Source of the DNA: Paenalcaligenes hominis_A
GTDB lineage: Bacteria > Pseudomonadota > Gammaproteobacteria > Burkholderiales > Burkholderiaceae_B
DNA length: 64,000 nt
Assembly (NCBI RefSeq): GCF_041359055.1
Contig: NZ_JBGJKZ010000006.1
Coordinates: forward strand, 136,706-200,705
Direction: 5' to 3'
Each line of letters opens with the position of its first letter. Position 1 is the stretch's first letter. This document shows, piece by piece, positions 26,080-34,067 of the stretch. The translations under genes were made by a program, and so were the position numbers. The notes beneath the pieces are model-generated. The model was given only the letters and a program-made list of their open reading frames with translations. It did no database searches and was not told the DNA's origin.

Positions 26080-26508
26080 TTAGAACAAATCACCGTAATC
26101 CGCTACGTCATCGCTACGTAGTTTCGCTACATCTTCAGGTTTCACATCAGCTTCAAATTGGTTGCCGAAATTGGTACGTAAGTAGTTTACAACCTCTGCG
26201 ACTTGTTCGTCAGAGAAGTATTTACCAAAACCAGGCATCCCTTTTTGACCATAAAGCACAATGTGCATTGGGTATTGGGCTGCCATCAAACGCATATTGT
26301 TTTTAAAAGCAGGAAACTTACCTGCACCCTCGCCACCTGAACCGTCTGCCATATGACAGGCGGCACAAAGTTGAGTGTAGATTTCTTTACCTGTTTTCAT
26401 TTGAGCGCCTTCGGTGACATCAGTCATCACGGCGCTATCAGCAAAGCTAACGGCAGACACCACTGACAAGGCCGCAGCTGCTGCTAAAGATACTAGTGTT
26501 TTTTTCAT
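26080..26508 (-). CDS. Exported monohaem cytochrome c
   Basis: A 142-residue periplasmic class I cytochrome c. A Sec signal peptide covers about 1-23 (cleavage near SFA-DS). The single haem motif is CAACH at 48-52, and the axial methionine is probably Met91 in GQKGMPGFGKYF, followed by SDEQVAEVVNYLRTNFG. It sits between the amine oxidase (11 bases upstream) and RidA (10 bases downstream), which points to its being the electron acceptor of the flavoenzyme. Precedent: the Pseudomonas putida nicotine oxidoreductase NicA2 donates electrons to the cytochrome c CycN rather than to oxygen. The start has AAGGAG close by. Confidence 0.92.
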   Translation of the reverse strand: MKKTLVSLAAAAALSVVSAVSFADSAVMTDVTEGAQMKTGKEIYTQLCAACHMADGSGGEGAGKFPAFKNNMRLMAAQYPMHIVLYGQKGMPGFGKYFSDEQVAEVVNYLRTNFGNQFEADVKPEDVAKLRSDDVADYGDLF

Positions 26509-26519
26509 GGTGAGACTCC

Positions 26520-28118
26520 TTATTTCGCCATCGCTTTTTCATGGAGCTGCTCGATAGCAGCAATACCAGAAAGCACAGCACCTTCCTGCCATGCAGGAAT
26601 ATAAGAAGCGTGCTCACCAGCCAGTACGATACGACCATCCATACGGCATAGGTTGTCGTAATGCTCTTCGCGTTTTTTGTCGGTCCACACACCGAAGCAA
26701 CCTAGAGTCCAAGGCACACGGCTCCAGGACATCACCATACTGGTTTCGGCTTCTTCTTTAATTTGGGGGTGGATCTGTGCGCTGTACTCAAGCGCTTTAG
26801 CAATACGCTCTTTGACTGGCAGAGAGCCGAACTTTAACGCATCTAAGCCAAACATATAACCATTCAACAAGACCCCTTTGCCATCGCTGAAGAGATCAGC
26901 ACCAGCGCTTGGGTAAGAGATTTGAGTGATAGGTAAATCGGTGTAGCTAATACCACCGTAAATATGTTCGTCTTGTTCCCAGAAACGACGCTTGTACTGA
27001 GTCCCTACTTTGATGGAGGGGCCATAAGGTATAGCGTTGATCGCATCTTGCATTGGGCGACCCACGTTCATTGGGATTTGGCTGAGTACGGATAGAGGAA
27101 TGGTGTTAACACAGAAATCAGCACGTTCTGTTTTTACATCACCGTTACCGTTAGTGTCGGTATAGTGAACAGTGACGCCAGTATCGTCTTGTTTGATTTC
27201 TACGACTTTGGCATTTAACTGAACAATGTCTTTTAGCTCACGGTAGAAAGCTTGACCGATTTGGTCCATACCACCTACTGGCTGGAACATTGTGCTTTGG
27301 AACTCCTCGAGGAAGTGAACTTCCATGTTGGCCCAAAGCTTGGAGTTAACCACATCACTGAATTTAATTGGCTCGGAGTACTCGGGACGGCCATCTAAAC
27401 CGCCACCTGGAGCTTTTTTGTAATGGCGACGTAAGCTGCTATCTGGGCCTTTAACATAGCGGTACTCGCTATCTAAAGCACCATGGTTTTTCAAGGAAGC
27501 TAATAGAACCTCTTTGTCTTCAGTGGTGACTTCTTGGTCTAAGGCACCCGCGTTTACTGCTTTAGCCAGTAATTCAGTCACACCGCCGCGATAGTCGGAC
27601 ATAATATGTGAGTATTTTTGTGGCTTGCCATCAAATGCAGTGCTTGAGTGCAAAAGCGAGTTGAAGTTTAGCTCGAGGAAAGGCTCCATTTTCACGCCTA
27701 GACGTTTACAGTAGTCTAAAACGGCATGATGATGGAATGGGATACGCCATGGACCTGGGTTGAAGTATTGGCCTTCGTCAAACTCACAAACCTGTTTTTC
27801 ACCGCCAAGCTCAACGTGTTCCACACCACGACGCCAAGAGATATTACGGCCACCAGCGCGATTTTGGTATTCCAAAACTTTCACGTTGTAGCCAGCATTG
27901 CGCAACTCGAGCGCTGCAACCATACCAGCCAAACCTGCACCAAGCACCACTACGGATGTGCCTTTTTTAGGCTTTCCTTTTAGCTGTACAGGGCCTGTAT
28001 AAGAAGACTCTGCTGCATACCCTAAGCTAGTCATGGATTGGTACATAACGGAAGCACCCGCTGCGTAACCAATCATAGACAATAGCTGGCGTCGTGTCAT
28101 AGGAAGACCTTTTGCCAT
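26520..28118 (-). CDS. Tat-exported flavin amine oxidase / L-amino acid oxidase-like protein
   Basis: A 532-residue FAD protein of the monoamine oxidase/LAAO fold, predicted to oxidise an amine or amino acid to an imine in the periplasm. A twin-arginine signal MTRRQLLSMIGYAAG (RR at 9-10) ends near YAA at 34-36. The dinucleotide motif GAGLAG is at 60-65, followed by NRAGGR, and the C-terminal FAD motif is AGEHASYIPAWQEGAVLSG. The substrate-side region (GPWRIPFHHHAVLDYCKRLG) resembles L-amino acid oxidases. The start is ATG 28118 with AAGGTG six bases away; GTG 28127 or ATG 28100 are alternatives. First gene of the three-gene unit; a 322-base spacer with dyads lies upstream. The substrate is unknown. 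Confidence 0.88.
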   Translation of the reverse strand: MAKGLPMTRRQLLSMIGYAAGASVMYQSMTSLGYAAESSYTGPVQLKGKPKKGTSVVVLGAGLAGMVAALELRNAGYNVKVLEYQNRAGGRNISWRRGVEHVELGGEKQVCEFDEGQYFNPGPWRIPFHHHAVLDYCKRLGVKMEPFLELNFNSLLHSSTAFDGKPQKYSHIMSDYRGGVTELLAKAVNAGALDQEVTTEDKEVLLASLKNHGALDSEYRYVKGPDSSLRRHYKKAPGGGLDGRPEYSEPIKFSDVVNSKLWANMEVHFLEEFQSTMFQPVGGMDQIGQAFYRELKDIVQLNAKVVEIKQDDTGVTVHYTDTNGNGDVKTERADFCVNTIPLSVLSQIPMNVGRPMQDAINAIPYGPSIKVGTQYKRRFWEQDEHIYGGISYTDLPITQISYPSAGADLFSDGKGVLLNGYMFGLDALKFGSLPVKERIAKALEYSAQIHPQIKEEAETSMVMSWSRVPWTLGCFGVWTDKKREEHYDNLCRMDGRIVLAGEHASYIPAWQEGAVLSGIAAIEQLHEKAMAK

Positions 28119-28440
28119 ATGATTCACCTTTATGTTCTGTATTTAGGTAATGGATTCAGCTACCTGTGAATAGCTGAAAATCTGTGTGTAGTCATAGCGG
28201 GTCTATTGACTTGGGCCTTGCACCTCTATGCACCCTAGAGCGGATGAAACTAATAAGTCAATAGACACTGCTACCCATATATTAGACCTAAACACACTTA
28301 CACAGTAGGTTTTGTCACATACAGATACACGTTTCGGGGTGTAAAATACAGAAAGTTACCTAACTGTCATTGACATGAACAAAACTCACCTCATAAAGCA
28401 TAAGCTAATAACGCAAAGGCATATACAGTTAGTTTTTAAT
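28119..28440. other. Intergenic region upstream of the amine-oxidase unit (322 bases)
   Basis: The spacer between pyrE and the amine-oxidase gene, both on minus, contains no gene. It holds a perfect 12-bp inverted repeat (28201-28212 and 28255-28266) enclosing a second dyad (CTCTA/TAGAG at 28224-28239). No convincing -35/-10 pair was found on minus; a TTGACT hexamer is part of the right arm. No terminator with a T tract follows pyrE. Confidence 0.5.
28201..28266. repeat. Perfect 12-bp inverted repeat with nested dyad, possible operator
   Basis: GTCTATTGACTT at 28201-28212 is repeated inverted as AAGTCAATAGAC at 28255-28266, separated by 42 bases. Inside lies CTCTA-TGCACCC-TAGAG (28224-28240). 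The left arm is 83 bases before the amine-oxidase start. Its size and symmetry suggest binding by a dimeric or looping regulator; there is no T tract, so it is not a terminator. Confidence 0.55.
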
Positions 28441-29106
28441 CTAAATCCCGTACTGGCTTCGATACGCCGCTACAGATTGTTGATGAGCGGCTAATTCTGA
28501 ATTGTCAGCTAGATAGGCCATAATATCGTTAAGCGATGCGATACTAATTACTGGCATGTTGTACGTGTTGCTGACCTCTTGAACCGCAGAAAGCGCTGAA
28601 AGCTGGTCATCAGCACCCGCCCGCTCCATGCGGTCCAGCGCAATCAATACACCCGCTGGCTCTGCGCCTGCGGCACGAATGATTTCTACTGACTCACGTA
28701 CCGAGGTGCCTGCAGTGATTACGTCATCAATAATAATGACCTTGCCCTGCAACGGTGCACCCACCAAGGTACCACCCTCGCCATGGGCTTTGGCCTCTTT
28801 GCGGTTAAAAGCAAAGGGTACATCGTCTTTAGAGAGGCCTGGATGCTGTGCCAGTGCAATTGCCGTAGCCGTTGATAATGGAATGCCTTTGTAGGCCGGC
28901 CCAAACAACATATCGAACTCGACCCCCGAGTCAACCAATGCTTGAGCATAAAATTGGGCTAGCTTCCCAACGGAAGCACCACTATTAAATAAACCCGCAT
29001 TAAAAAAATAGGGGCTAATGCGACCCGATTTCACTTTAAATTCACCAAAGCGCAAAACACCTTGTTCTAAAGCAAAGCGTACAAAATCATGACGTTGTGA
29101 AGACAT
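28441..29106 (-). CDS. pyrE: Orotate phosphoribosyltransferase
   Basis: Pyrimidine biosynthesis enzyme that attaches orotate to PRPP to give OMP. The 221-residue protein has the PRPP loop VIIIDDVITAGTSVRES at about 122-138, the flexible-loop segment FNRKEAKAHGEGG at about 99-111, and FGPAYKGIPL at about 63-72. The length fits proteobacterial PyrE (213-225). It is divergent from the extradiol dioxygenase gene, with 108 bases between the starts for both promoters. It is transcribed toward the amine-oxidase unit, but a 322-base gap makes co-transcription unlikely. Confidence 0.97.
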   Translation of the reverse strand: MSSQRHDFVRFALEQGVLRFGEFKVKSGRISPYFFNAGLFNSGASVGKLAQFYAQALVDSGVEFDMLFGPAYKGIPLSTATAIALAQHPGLSKDDVPFAFNRKEAKAHGEGGTLVGAPLQGKVIIIDDVITAGTSVRESVEIIRAAGAEPAGVLIALDRMERAGADDQLSALSAVQEVSNTYNMPVISIASLNDIMAYLADNSELAAHQQSVAAYRSQYGI

Positions 29107-29214
29107 ACTGTAATTCCAATTTCTAGCCTAAATGAACTCGCCTATTATTTCATGAAAGCGAAGCGTTTGCGCTGTTAGTTGTACAACCTTTTACTCTATC
29201 TATAGGTTTTTATT

Positions 29215-30018
29215 ATGAAAATGCCCGTTTTTTATCTTTCACATGGTGGTGGCCCATGGCCCTGGATGGAAGGTAGCTCGCGTTACGACACGGCGCTGTT
29301 ACGCTGTTTGCAAGATCTACCACAACAACTGCCTACCCCACCTAAAGCCATTCTGATGGTATCTGCCCATTGGGAAAGCGAGAATGGAACATTTTTAGTA
29401 CAAGCAAACCCAAAACCCAGCATGTACTACGACTACTACAACTTTCCTGAACACACCTATCAGGTGCGCTACCCAGCCTCTGGCGACCCTATATTAGCGC
29501 AGCAGGTACAAGCTCTGATCAACCAAGCCGGTGGTCAAGCGCATTTAGATACCGAACGGGGCTTTGACCACGGTGCATTTGTACCTGCGTATGTGATGTA
29601 CCCAGAGGCAAATATTCCTATGATTCAGCTTTCTATTGATGCCAGTTACGATCCGGTATTGCACCTAGAGCTGGGACACGTATTACGCCCCCTTCGTGAA
29701 CAAGGAGTGCTCATTTTAGGTAGCGGTGCTAGTTACCATAATTTACGCTTGATGGGGCCTGAAGGGGCTGAGCCCTCTGTGGCCTTTGATACTTGGTTAG
29801 AACAGGCTTTGACCCAAACATCGCACTATGCAGATCGTCTACAACACATAAAACAATGGGACTCAGCCCCCGCCGCTCGCATCGCCCATGCACGTGAAGA
29901 CCATCTTGTGCCTTTATTTGTGGCGTTGGGTGCTAGTGACGAACAGGATGCTGTCACGCGTATTTTGTCTAGTCGCAGTCCTACAGGTATTATGAATGCC
30001 AGTTATCGCTTTGGCTAA
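29215..30018 (+). CDS. DODA-type extradiol ring-cleavage dioxygenase (YgiD-like)
   Basis: A 267-residue member of the class III (LigB-fold) extradiol dioxygenases, related to plant DOPA 4,5-dioxygenase and E. coli YgiD, which open catechol-type rings with a mono-metal centre. Candidate metal ligands are in FYLSHGGGPWPW (His10), the AHWES segment, and FDHGAFVPAYVMYP; the PEHTYQVRYPASGDP segment is typical. SGASYHNL near residue 180 and DHLVPLFVALGA near the end complete the pattern. The true substrate is unknown. It is transcribed with xth after 45 bases. Confidence 0.88.
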   Translation: MKMPVFYLSHGGGPWPWMEGSSRYDTALLRCLQDLPQQLPTPPKAILMVSAHWESENGTFLVQANPKPSMYYDYYNFPEHTYQVRYPASGDPILAQQVQALINQAGGQAHLDTERGFDHGAFVPAYVMYPEANIPMIQLSIDASYDPVLHLELGHVLRPLREQGVLILGSGASYHNLRLMGPEGAEPSVAFDTWLEQALTQTSHYADRLQHIKQWDSAPAARIAHAREDHLVPLFVALGASDEQDAVTRILSSRSPTGIMNASYRFG

Positions 30019-30063
30019 ATACCATTTAGCCATTTATTCATTATCTATAAAAGAGTTTGATCT

Positions 30064-30861
30064 GTGTTTCGTATTTGTAGCTTAAACATGAACGGAATCC
30101 GCGCCGCATACCGCAAGGGCTTTGCCGACTGGCTTGCAGCCCATCAGCCTGATCTGGTGTGCCTACAAGAGGTTCGCATTCAAGACAAAGACCTGAAAGA
30201 CCCAATGCGTCACCCTGAAGGCTATACCGGCTATTTTAATCTTGCCCAAAAAGCGGGCTATAGTGGCGTAGGTTTATATGTAAAATCAGAACCACACACC
30301 GTACATTTGGGAATGGAGTGCGATGAGTTCGACCCCGAAGGTCGTATTATCCGAGCCGATTATGATCAGCTCACCGTTATTAGCGCTTATCTGCCTTCGG
30401 GTACCAGTGGCGACGAACGTCAAGAGGCCAAATATCGCTTTTTAGAGCGCTTCGAGCATTGGTTGCAGGTTTATATGGATGACCACCGTGCTACCGGTCG
30501 CGAGTATGTGATTTGTGGCGATTGGAATATTGCCCACCAGCAAATCGATTTAAAAAACTGGCGTGGCAATCAAAAAAACTCTGGTTTTCTTCCCCAAGAA
30601 CGCGCCTGGATGACAAAAATTTTGGATGATATGGGCTGGGTGGACGTTTACCGCTCTCTTTATCCAGACCACACTCACGAATGCTATACCTGGTGGAGCA
30701 ACCGCGGGCAAGCGTGGGCTAACAACACTGGTTGGCGTATTGATTATCAAATTGCTACCCCAGGCATTGCAGCCAAAGCCAAAGAGGCCTGGGTGTACAA
30801 AGAAGAACGCTATAGCGACCACGCCCCCTTAGTCGTGGATTACGATTTAACTCCTCGTTAA
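30064..30861 (+). CDS. xth: Exodeoxyribonuclease III / AP endonuclease
   Basis: DNA repair enzyme of the ExoIII/APE1 family that cuts at abasic sites and removes 3'-blocking groups. The 265-residue protein starts with GTG (MFRICSLNMNGIRAAYRKGF). Catalytic motifs are CLQEVRIQ (metal-binding Glu), CGDWNIAHQ (Asp/Asn), WRIDYQIAT and the C-terminal SDHAPLVVDY with the catalytic His. The ribosome-binding site before the GTG (AGAG) is modest, but the conserved N-terminus fixes the start. It lies between the dioxygenase gene and the FAD oxidase gene on the same strand, with gaps of 45 and 30 bases. Confidence 0.96.
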   Translation: MFRICSLNMNGIRAAYRKGFADWLAAHQPDLVCLQEVRIQDKDLKDPMRHPEGYTGYFNLAQKAGYSGVGLYVKSEPHTVHLGMECDEFDPEGRIIRADYDQLTVISAYLPSGTSGDERQEAKYRFLERFEHWLQVYMDDHRATGREYVICGDWNIAHQQIDLKNWRGNQKNSGFLPQERAWMTKILDDMGWVDVYRSLYPDHTHECYTWWSNRGQAWANNTGWRIDYQIATPGIAAKAKEAWVYKEERYSDHAPLVVDYDLTPR

Positions 30862-30891
30862 CTACTTATACCTACAAGGCAATCTAGCATC

Positions 30892-32286
30892 ATGGCAGAG
30901 ACCACACTTCTACACGAACTCGCTACTTTTTTGGCACCCAATCAAATCATTACCGACCAAGATGTCTGTCAGACGTATGCCACTGATTGGAGCGGTGAGG
31001 CAGGCGACTTGCCTATAGCTGTATTACGTCCTAAAACCACCGAAGAGGTCAGCCAAATCCTCGCCCTTTGCAACCGCTTAGGCTGTGCCGTAGTACCTCA
31101 AGGGGGGATGACAGGTTTGGCAGGTGGGGCCACTATACGTGGTAGCGCAGTGGCCTTATCGCTGGACCATCTACACGGCGTCATTGAGCTAGACGCCGAC
31201 TCGGCTACCCTTACCGCTTGGGCTGGTACTCCTTTAGAAGTTTTACAAAATGCAGCCGAAGAGGCTGGCTTTTTATTTGCCTTAGATCTAGGTGCCCGCG
31301 GCTCGTGTCAGATTGGGGGGAATGTTTCCACCAATGCAGGCGGCAACCGTGTTATTCGTTATGGCATGACCCGAGATTTAGTGCTGGGACTAGAGGTAGT
31401 ACAAGCAGACGGCACCGTACTGTCTATGCTTAACAAAATGGCAAAAAACAATGCCGCCTTTGATCTTAAACACCTATTTATCGGTTCCGAAGGCACCTTG
31501 GGCATAATTACCAAGGTAGTCGTCAAACTCCACCCTAAAGTGAATGGAGCAAATACGGCTCTATTGGCCTTATCCGACTTTAACGCAGTCACTCAATTAT
31601 TACGCTACAGCCAACAAGCCCTATCAGGTCTAGTCAGTGCGTTTGAGGTGATGTGGCAAGACTACTACGTAGCGGCTACCACCGTTGGCGGTAAGCGTGC
31701 GCCACTACCAGCTACCCACCCTATTTATGTATTAATGGATTTGCAATCGGCTAACCCCCACGCCACAGAGGCGCAGTTTGAGGCCGTCTTAGAGCATGCA
31801 TTAACAGAGGGTTGGGTCTTGGATGCCGCTATTGCCCAATCCCAAAGCGATACCAACGATTTTTGGTCGCTACGGGATGCGGTATCAGAGCTTTTGCCAC
31901 ACTATGCTCCTATTATTAATTTTGATATTTCCTTTCCCATTTCTCGTATTGGGCAAGCCGTCGAGGAACTAAAGCAGGGATTAAGTGCGTCTTACCCTGA
32001 CATAAATGCTCTGTTTTTTGGGCATGTTGGCGATGGCAATATTCACTTATCCGTCGGCCCTGTTCCAAACAATGACAAAAATATCGAGTACGCCATTGAA
32101 AAACAGTGCTATGAAATCGCTCAGCGTTATCAAGGCTCTGTATCGGCTGAGCACGGCATTGGCTTACATAAAAAGCCATGGTTGCACTACAGCCGTACAG
32201 AAAGCGAGCTAGCACTGATGCGCTCCTTAAAGCGCACTTTAGACCCGAACGGTATTCTTAACCCAGGGAAAGTATTCGATTTGTAG
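30892..32286 (+). CDS. FAD-binding oxidoreductase, GlcD / D-2-hydroxyacid dehydrogenase type
   Basis: A 464-residue flavoprotein of the vanillyl-alcohol-oxidase fold (FAD_binding_4 about 35-175, FAD-oxidase C-terminal domain about 215-462). Members oxidise glycolate, D-lactate or D-2-hydroxyglutarate. Motifs are VPQGGMTGLAGGA in the pyrophosphate loop, NVSTNAGGNRVIRYGMTRD, GSEGTLGIIT, and the metal-site motifs HVGDGNIHLS and SAEHGIGLHKKPWL. The exact substrate cannot be read; no GlcE or GlcF gene is adjacent, which favours a stand-alone D-2-hydroxyacid dehydrogenase. Its last 29 bases overlap the convergent chemoreceptor gene. Confidence 0.88.
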   Translation: MAETTLLHELATFLAPNQIITDQDVCQTYATDWSGEAGDLPIAVLRPKTTEEVSQILALCNRLGCAVVPQGGMTGLAGGATIRGSAVALSLDHLHGVIELDADSATLTAWAGTPLEVLQNAAEEAGFLFALDLGARGSCQIGGNVSTNAGGNRVIRYGMTRDLVLGLEVVQADGTVLSMLNKMAKNNAAFDLKHLFIGSEGTLGIITKVVVKLHPKVNGANTALLALSDFNAVTQLLRYSQQALSGLVSAFEVMWQDYYVAATTVGGKRAPLPATHPIYVLMDLQSANPHATEAQFEAVLEHALTEGWVLDAAIAQSQSDTNDFWSLRDAVSELLPHYAPIINFDISFPISRIGQAVEELKQGLSASYPDINALFFGHVGDGNIHLSVGPVPNNDKNIEYAIEKQCYEIAQRYQGSVSAEHGIGLHKKPWLHYSRTESELALMRSLKRTLDPNGILNPGKVFDL

Positions 32287-33871
32287 GCATCTTCTGCCCG
32301 TCCTCGAGCTTAAACGCAGCTACCCCTGCGGCTAGCTCATCGGCTTGAACCCGCAACACATGCGACGCGCTGGTGGTTTGCTCTACCAGCGTGACGTTTT
32401 GATGTGTGGCATCGTCCATTAAGTTAATTGCCTGATTAATCTGGTTTAACCCCACAGACTGCTCTTGGCTGGCGGCGGCAATCTCACGAATCAGCAAAAT
32501 CATGCGCTCGTTGTTTGCTACTATTTCATCCATCGTAGCGCCTGCCTCTGAAACCTGCGCATTCCCACTATGCACGATTTGCACAGAGCTATCTATTAAG
32601 GTGCGTACTTCTTGGGCTGCGGAGGCTGAACGTTGTGCTAAAGCACGTACCTCTGAAGCCACCACAGCAAAGCCTCTGCCCTGCTCGCCGGCGCGTGCAG
32701 CTTCAACCGCTGCATTTAAAGCCAAAATATTCGTTTGAAACGCAATGCTATCAATAATGCCCACAATTTCTGCAATGCGTTGCGAAGAGTGATTAATTTC
32801 GTTCATGGTTTGCACCACATTACTTACGGCTTGGCCGCCACGGCGCGCCACCTGCTCGGCCTGATCTGCCATTATCTCTGCCTCGCGCGCATTGGCTGCA
32901 TTTTGCTGAACCGTGCTGTTTAGCTCTTCTGTTGCTGCCGAGGTTTCTTCAAGGGATGCCGCTTGTTGATCTGTACGGGACGATAACTGTAACGAACCAT
33001 CTGCCACTTGATTCGCCACATTTACAATCGTGCTTACACTGTAATTAATCCCAGAAAGTAGCTGCCGTAAATTACGCTGCATCTGCTCCATTTGGGTGAG
33101 TAGCTCTGTAATTTCATCTTGACCATCATCGGCACTAATAGACTGGGTAAGATTGCCCCCAGCAATGGCCTGGGCTGTTTGGTTAGCTAGGCTGAAACCA
33201 CGCATCATGCGACGCAAGGTCAACACCATAAACCACGTGATGGGTAACACCCCTACCAAGACAATAGTGGCAAAGATTAACTTGGCATAAAAATAACGTT
33301 GGTCGGCTTGCTGTGCCTCTTGGCTAGCTTGTGCGGTTTGGTGCTCGATGGCCGCATTAATTTGACTGACCACCTCGGCACCCTGTGTACGACCTGCCAC
33401 TAAAAACTCTTGCATTACCTGAGGGCTAAAATCGCCTTGCTCTACATGGTCAATGGTTTGTACAAGCTTGGCACGCCATGCTTCTTGTGCAGAAAAAATA
33501 CGGTCTAAAACAGTCTGCTCTTCAGCCGATAAAGTACGACTATATAAATTTTCCCGACTTATTTTATTAGCTGCCATGTTTTTTCTAATGTCATCCAAGT
33601 GCAAGGTGACAGGGTGATCATGCAACTCATATAAGGCACTGTCTGGATCGTGCTGGAAACTTAATAAAATATTAAGGCGGGTTTGCAGCAGATTGTGCTT
33701 CATTGAGTTTAAGGTTTCGACTGCTGTCATACGCTCATCATGAATTAGATGGAGGCTATCACGCGCCTGCATAAGTCCCTTGCTAGCCACTACAATAGTG
33801 AGCACAAACACAATCCAATACACAAATGCAATTAACCAAAAGCGCCGCGTTAAACTAAACCGGTTAAACAT
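32258..33871 (-). CDS. Methyl-accepting chemotaxis protein
   Basis: A 537-residue transmembrane chemoreceptor. The first helix is at about 9-31 (FWLIAFVYWIVFVLTIVVAS). A periplasmic four-helix-bundle sensor covers about 35-180 and holds no obvious ligand signature. The second helix is at about 185-208, followed by HAMP and the signalling coiled coil. The hairpin tip has the invariant NILALNAAVEAARAGEQGRG and FAVVASEVRALAQRSASAA. There is no C-terminal NWETF-type pentapeptide, so methylation probably relies on other receptors. The start is ATG 33871; a longer frame from 33916 would put 15 extra residues before the membrane helix. No che genes are adjacent. Its 3' end overlaps the FAD oxidase gene by 29 bases, tail to tail. 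Confidence 0.93.
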   Translation of the reverse strand: MFNRFSLTRRFWLIAFVYWIVFVLTIVVASKGLMQARDSLHLIHDERMTAVETLNSMKHNLLQTRLNILLSFQHDPDSALYELHDHPVTLHLDDIRKNMAANKISRENLYSRTLSAEEQTVLDRIFSAQEAWRAKLVQTIDHVEQGDFSPQVMQEFLVAGRTQGAEVVSQINAAIEHQTAQASQEAQQADQRYFYAKLIFATIVLVGVLPITWFMVLTLRRMMRGFSLANQTAQAIAGGNLTQSISADDGQDEITELLTQMEQMQRNLRQLLSGINYSVSTIVNVANQVADGSLQLSSRTDQQAASLEETSAATEELNSTVQQNAANAREAEIMADQAEQVARRGGQAVSNVVQTMNEINHSSQRIAEIVGIIDSIAFQTNILALNAAVEAARAGEQGRGFAVVASEVRALAQRSASAAQEVRTLIDSSVQIVHSGNAQVSEAGATMDEIVANNERMILLIREIAAASQEQSVGLNQINQAINLMDDATHQNVTLVEQTTSASHVLRVQADELAAGVAAFKLEDGQKMPTNRILSLG

Positions 33872-34003
33872 AACCCCGCCCACCTTATACAAAATAAAAC
33901 GATGACATAAAAACACTTACATTTTTGTTAAATAAAAATTACAAGTGGCACACTATGGGCTTATTTTATGCATCAAACTCTTTTGTATTCTTTGATATAA
34001 GTA

Positions 34004-34036
34004 AAGAAAACCCCAAAATAACCAGTATTTTGGGGT
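34004..34036 (-). terminator. Terminator after gltS (minus strand)
   Basis: Perfect 11-base-pair stem (ACCCCAAAATA at 34010-34020 with TATTTTGGGGT at 34026-34036, five-base loop ACCAG). Read on minus it is followed by TTTTC. It begins 32 bases past the gltS stop. Confidence 0.8.
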
Positions 34037-34067
34037 CAAGGTATTCATCATTTAACCAGGTGATTTA

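Noticed and set aside
32258..32286. Frameshift or truncation at the overlapping ends of the FAD oxidase and the chemoreceptor
   Set aside because: Both proteins have complete C-terminal motifs, so the 29-base overlap is a natural tail-to-tail arrangement.
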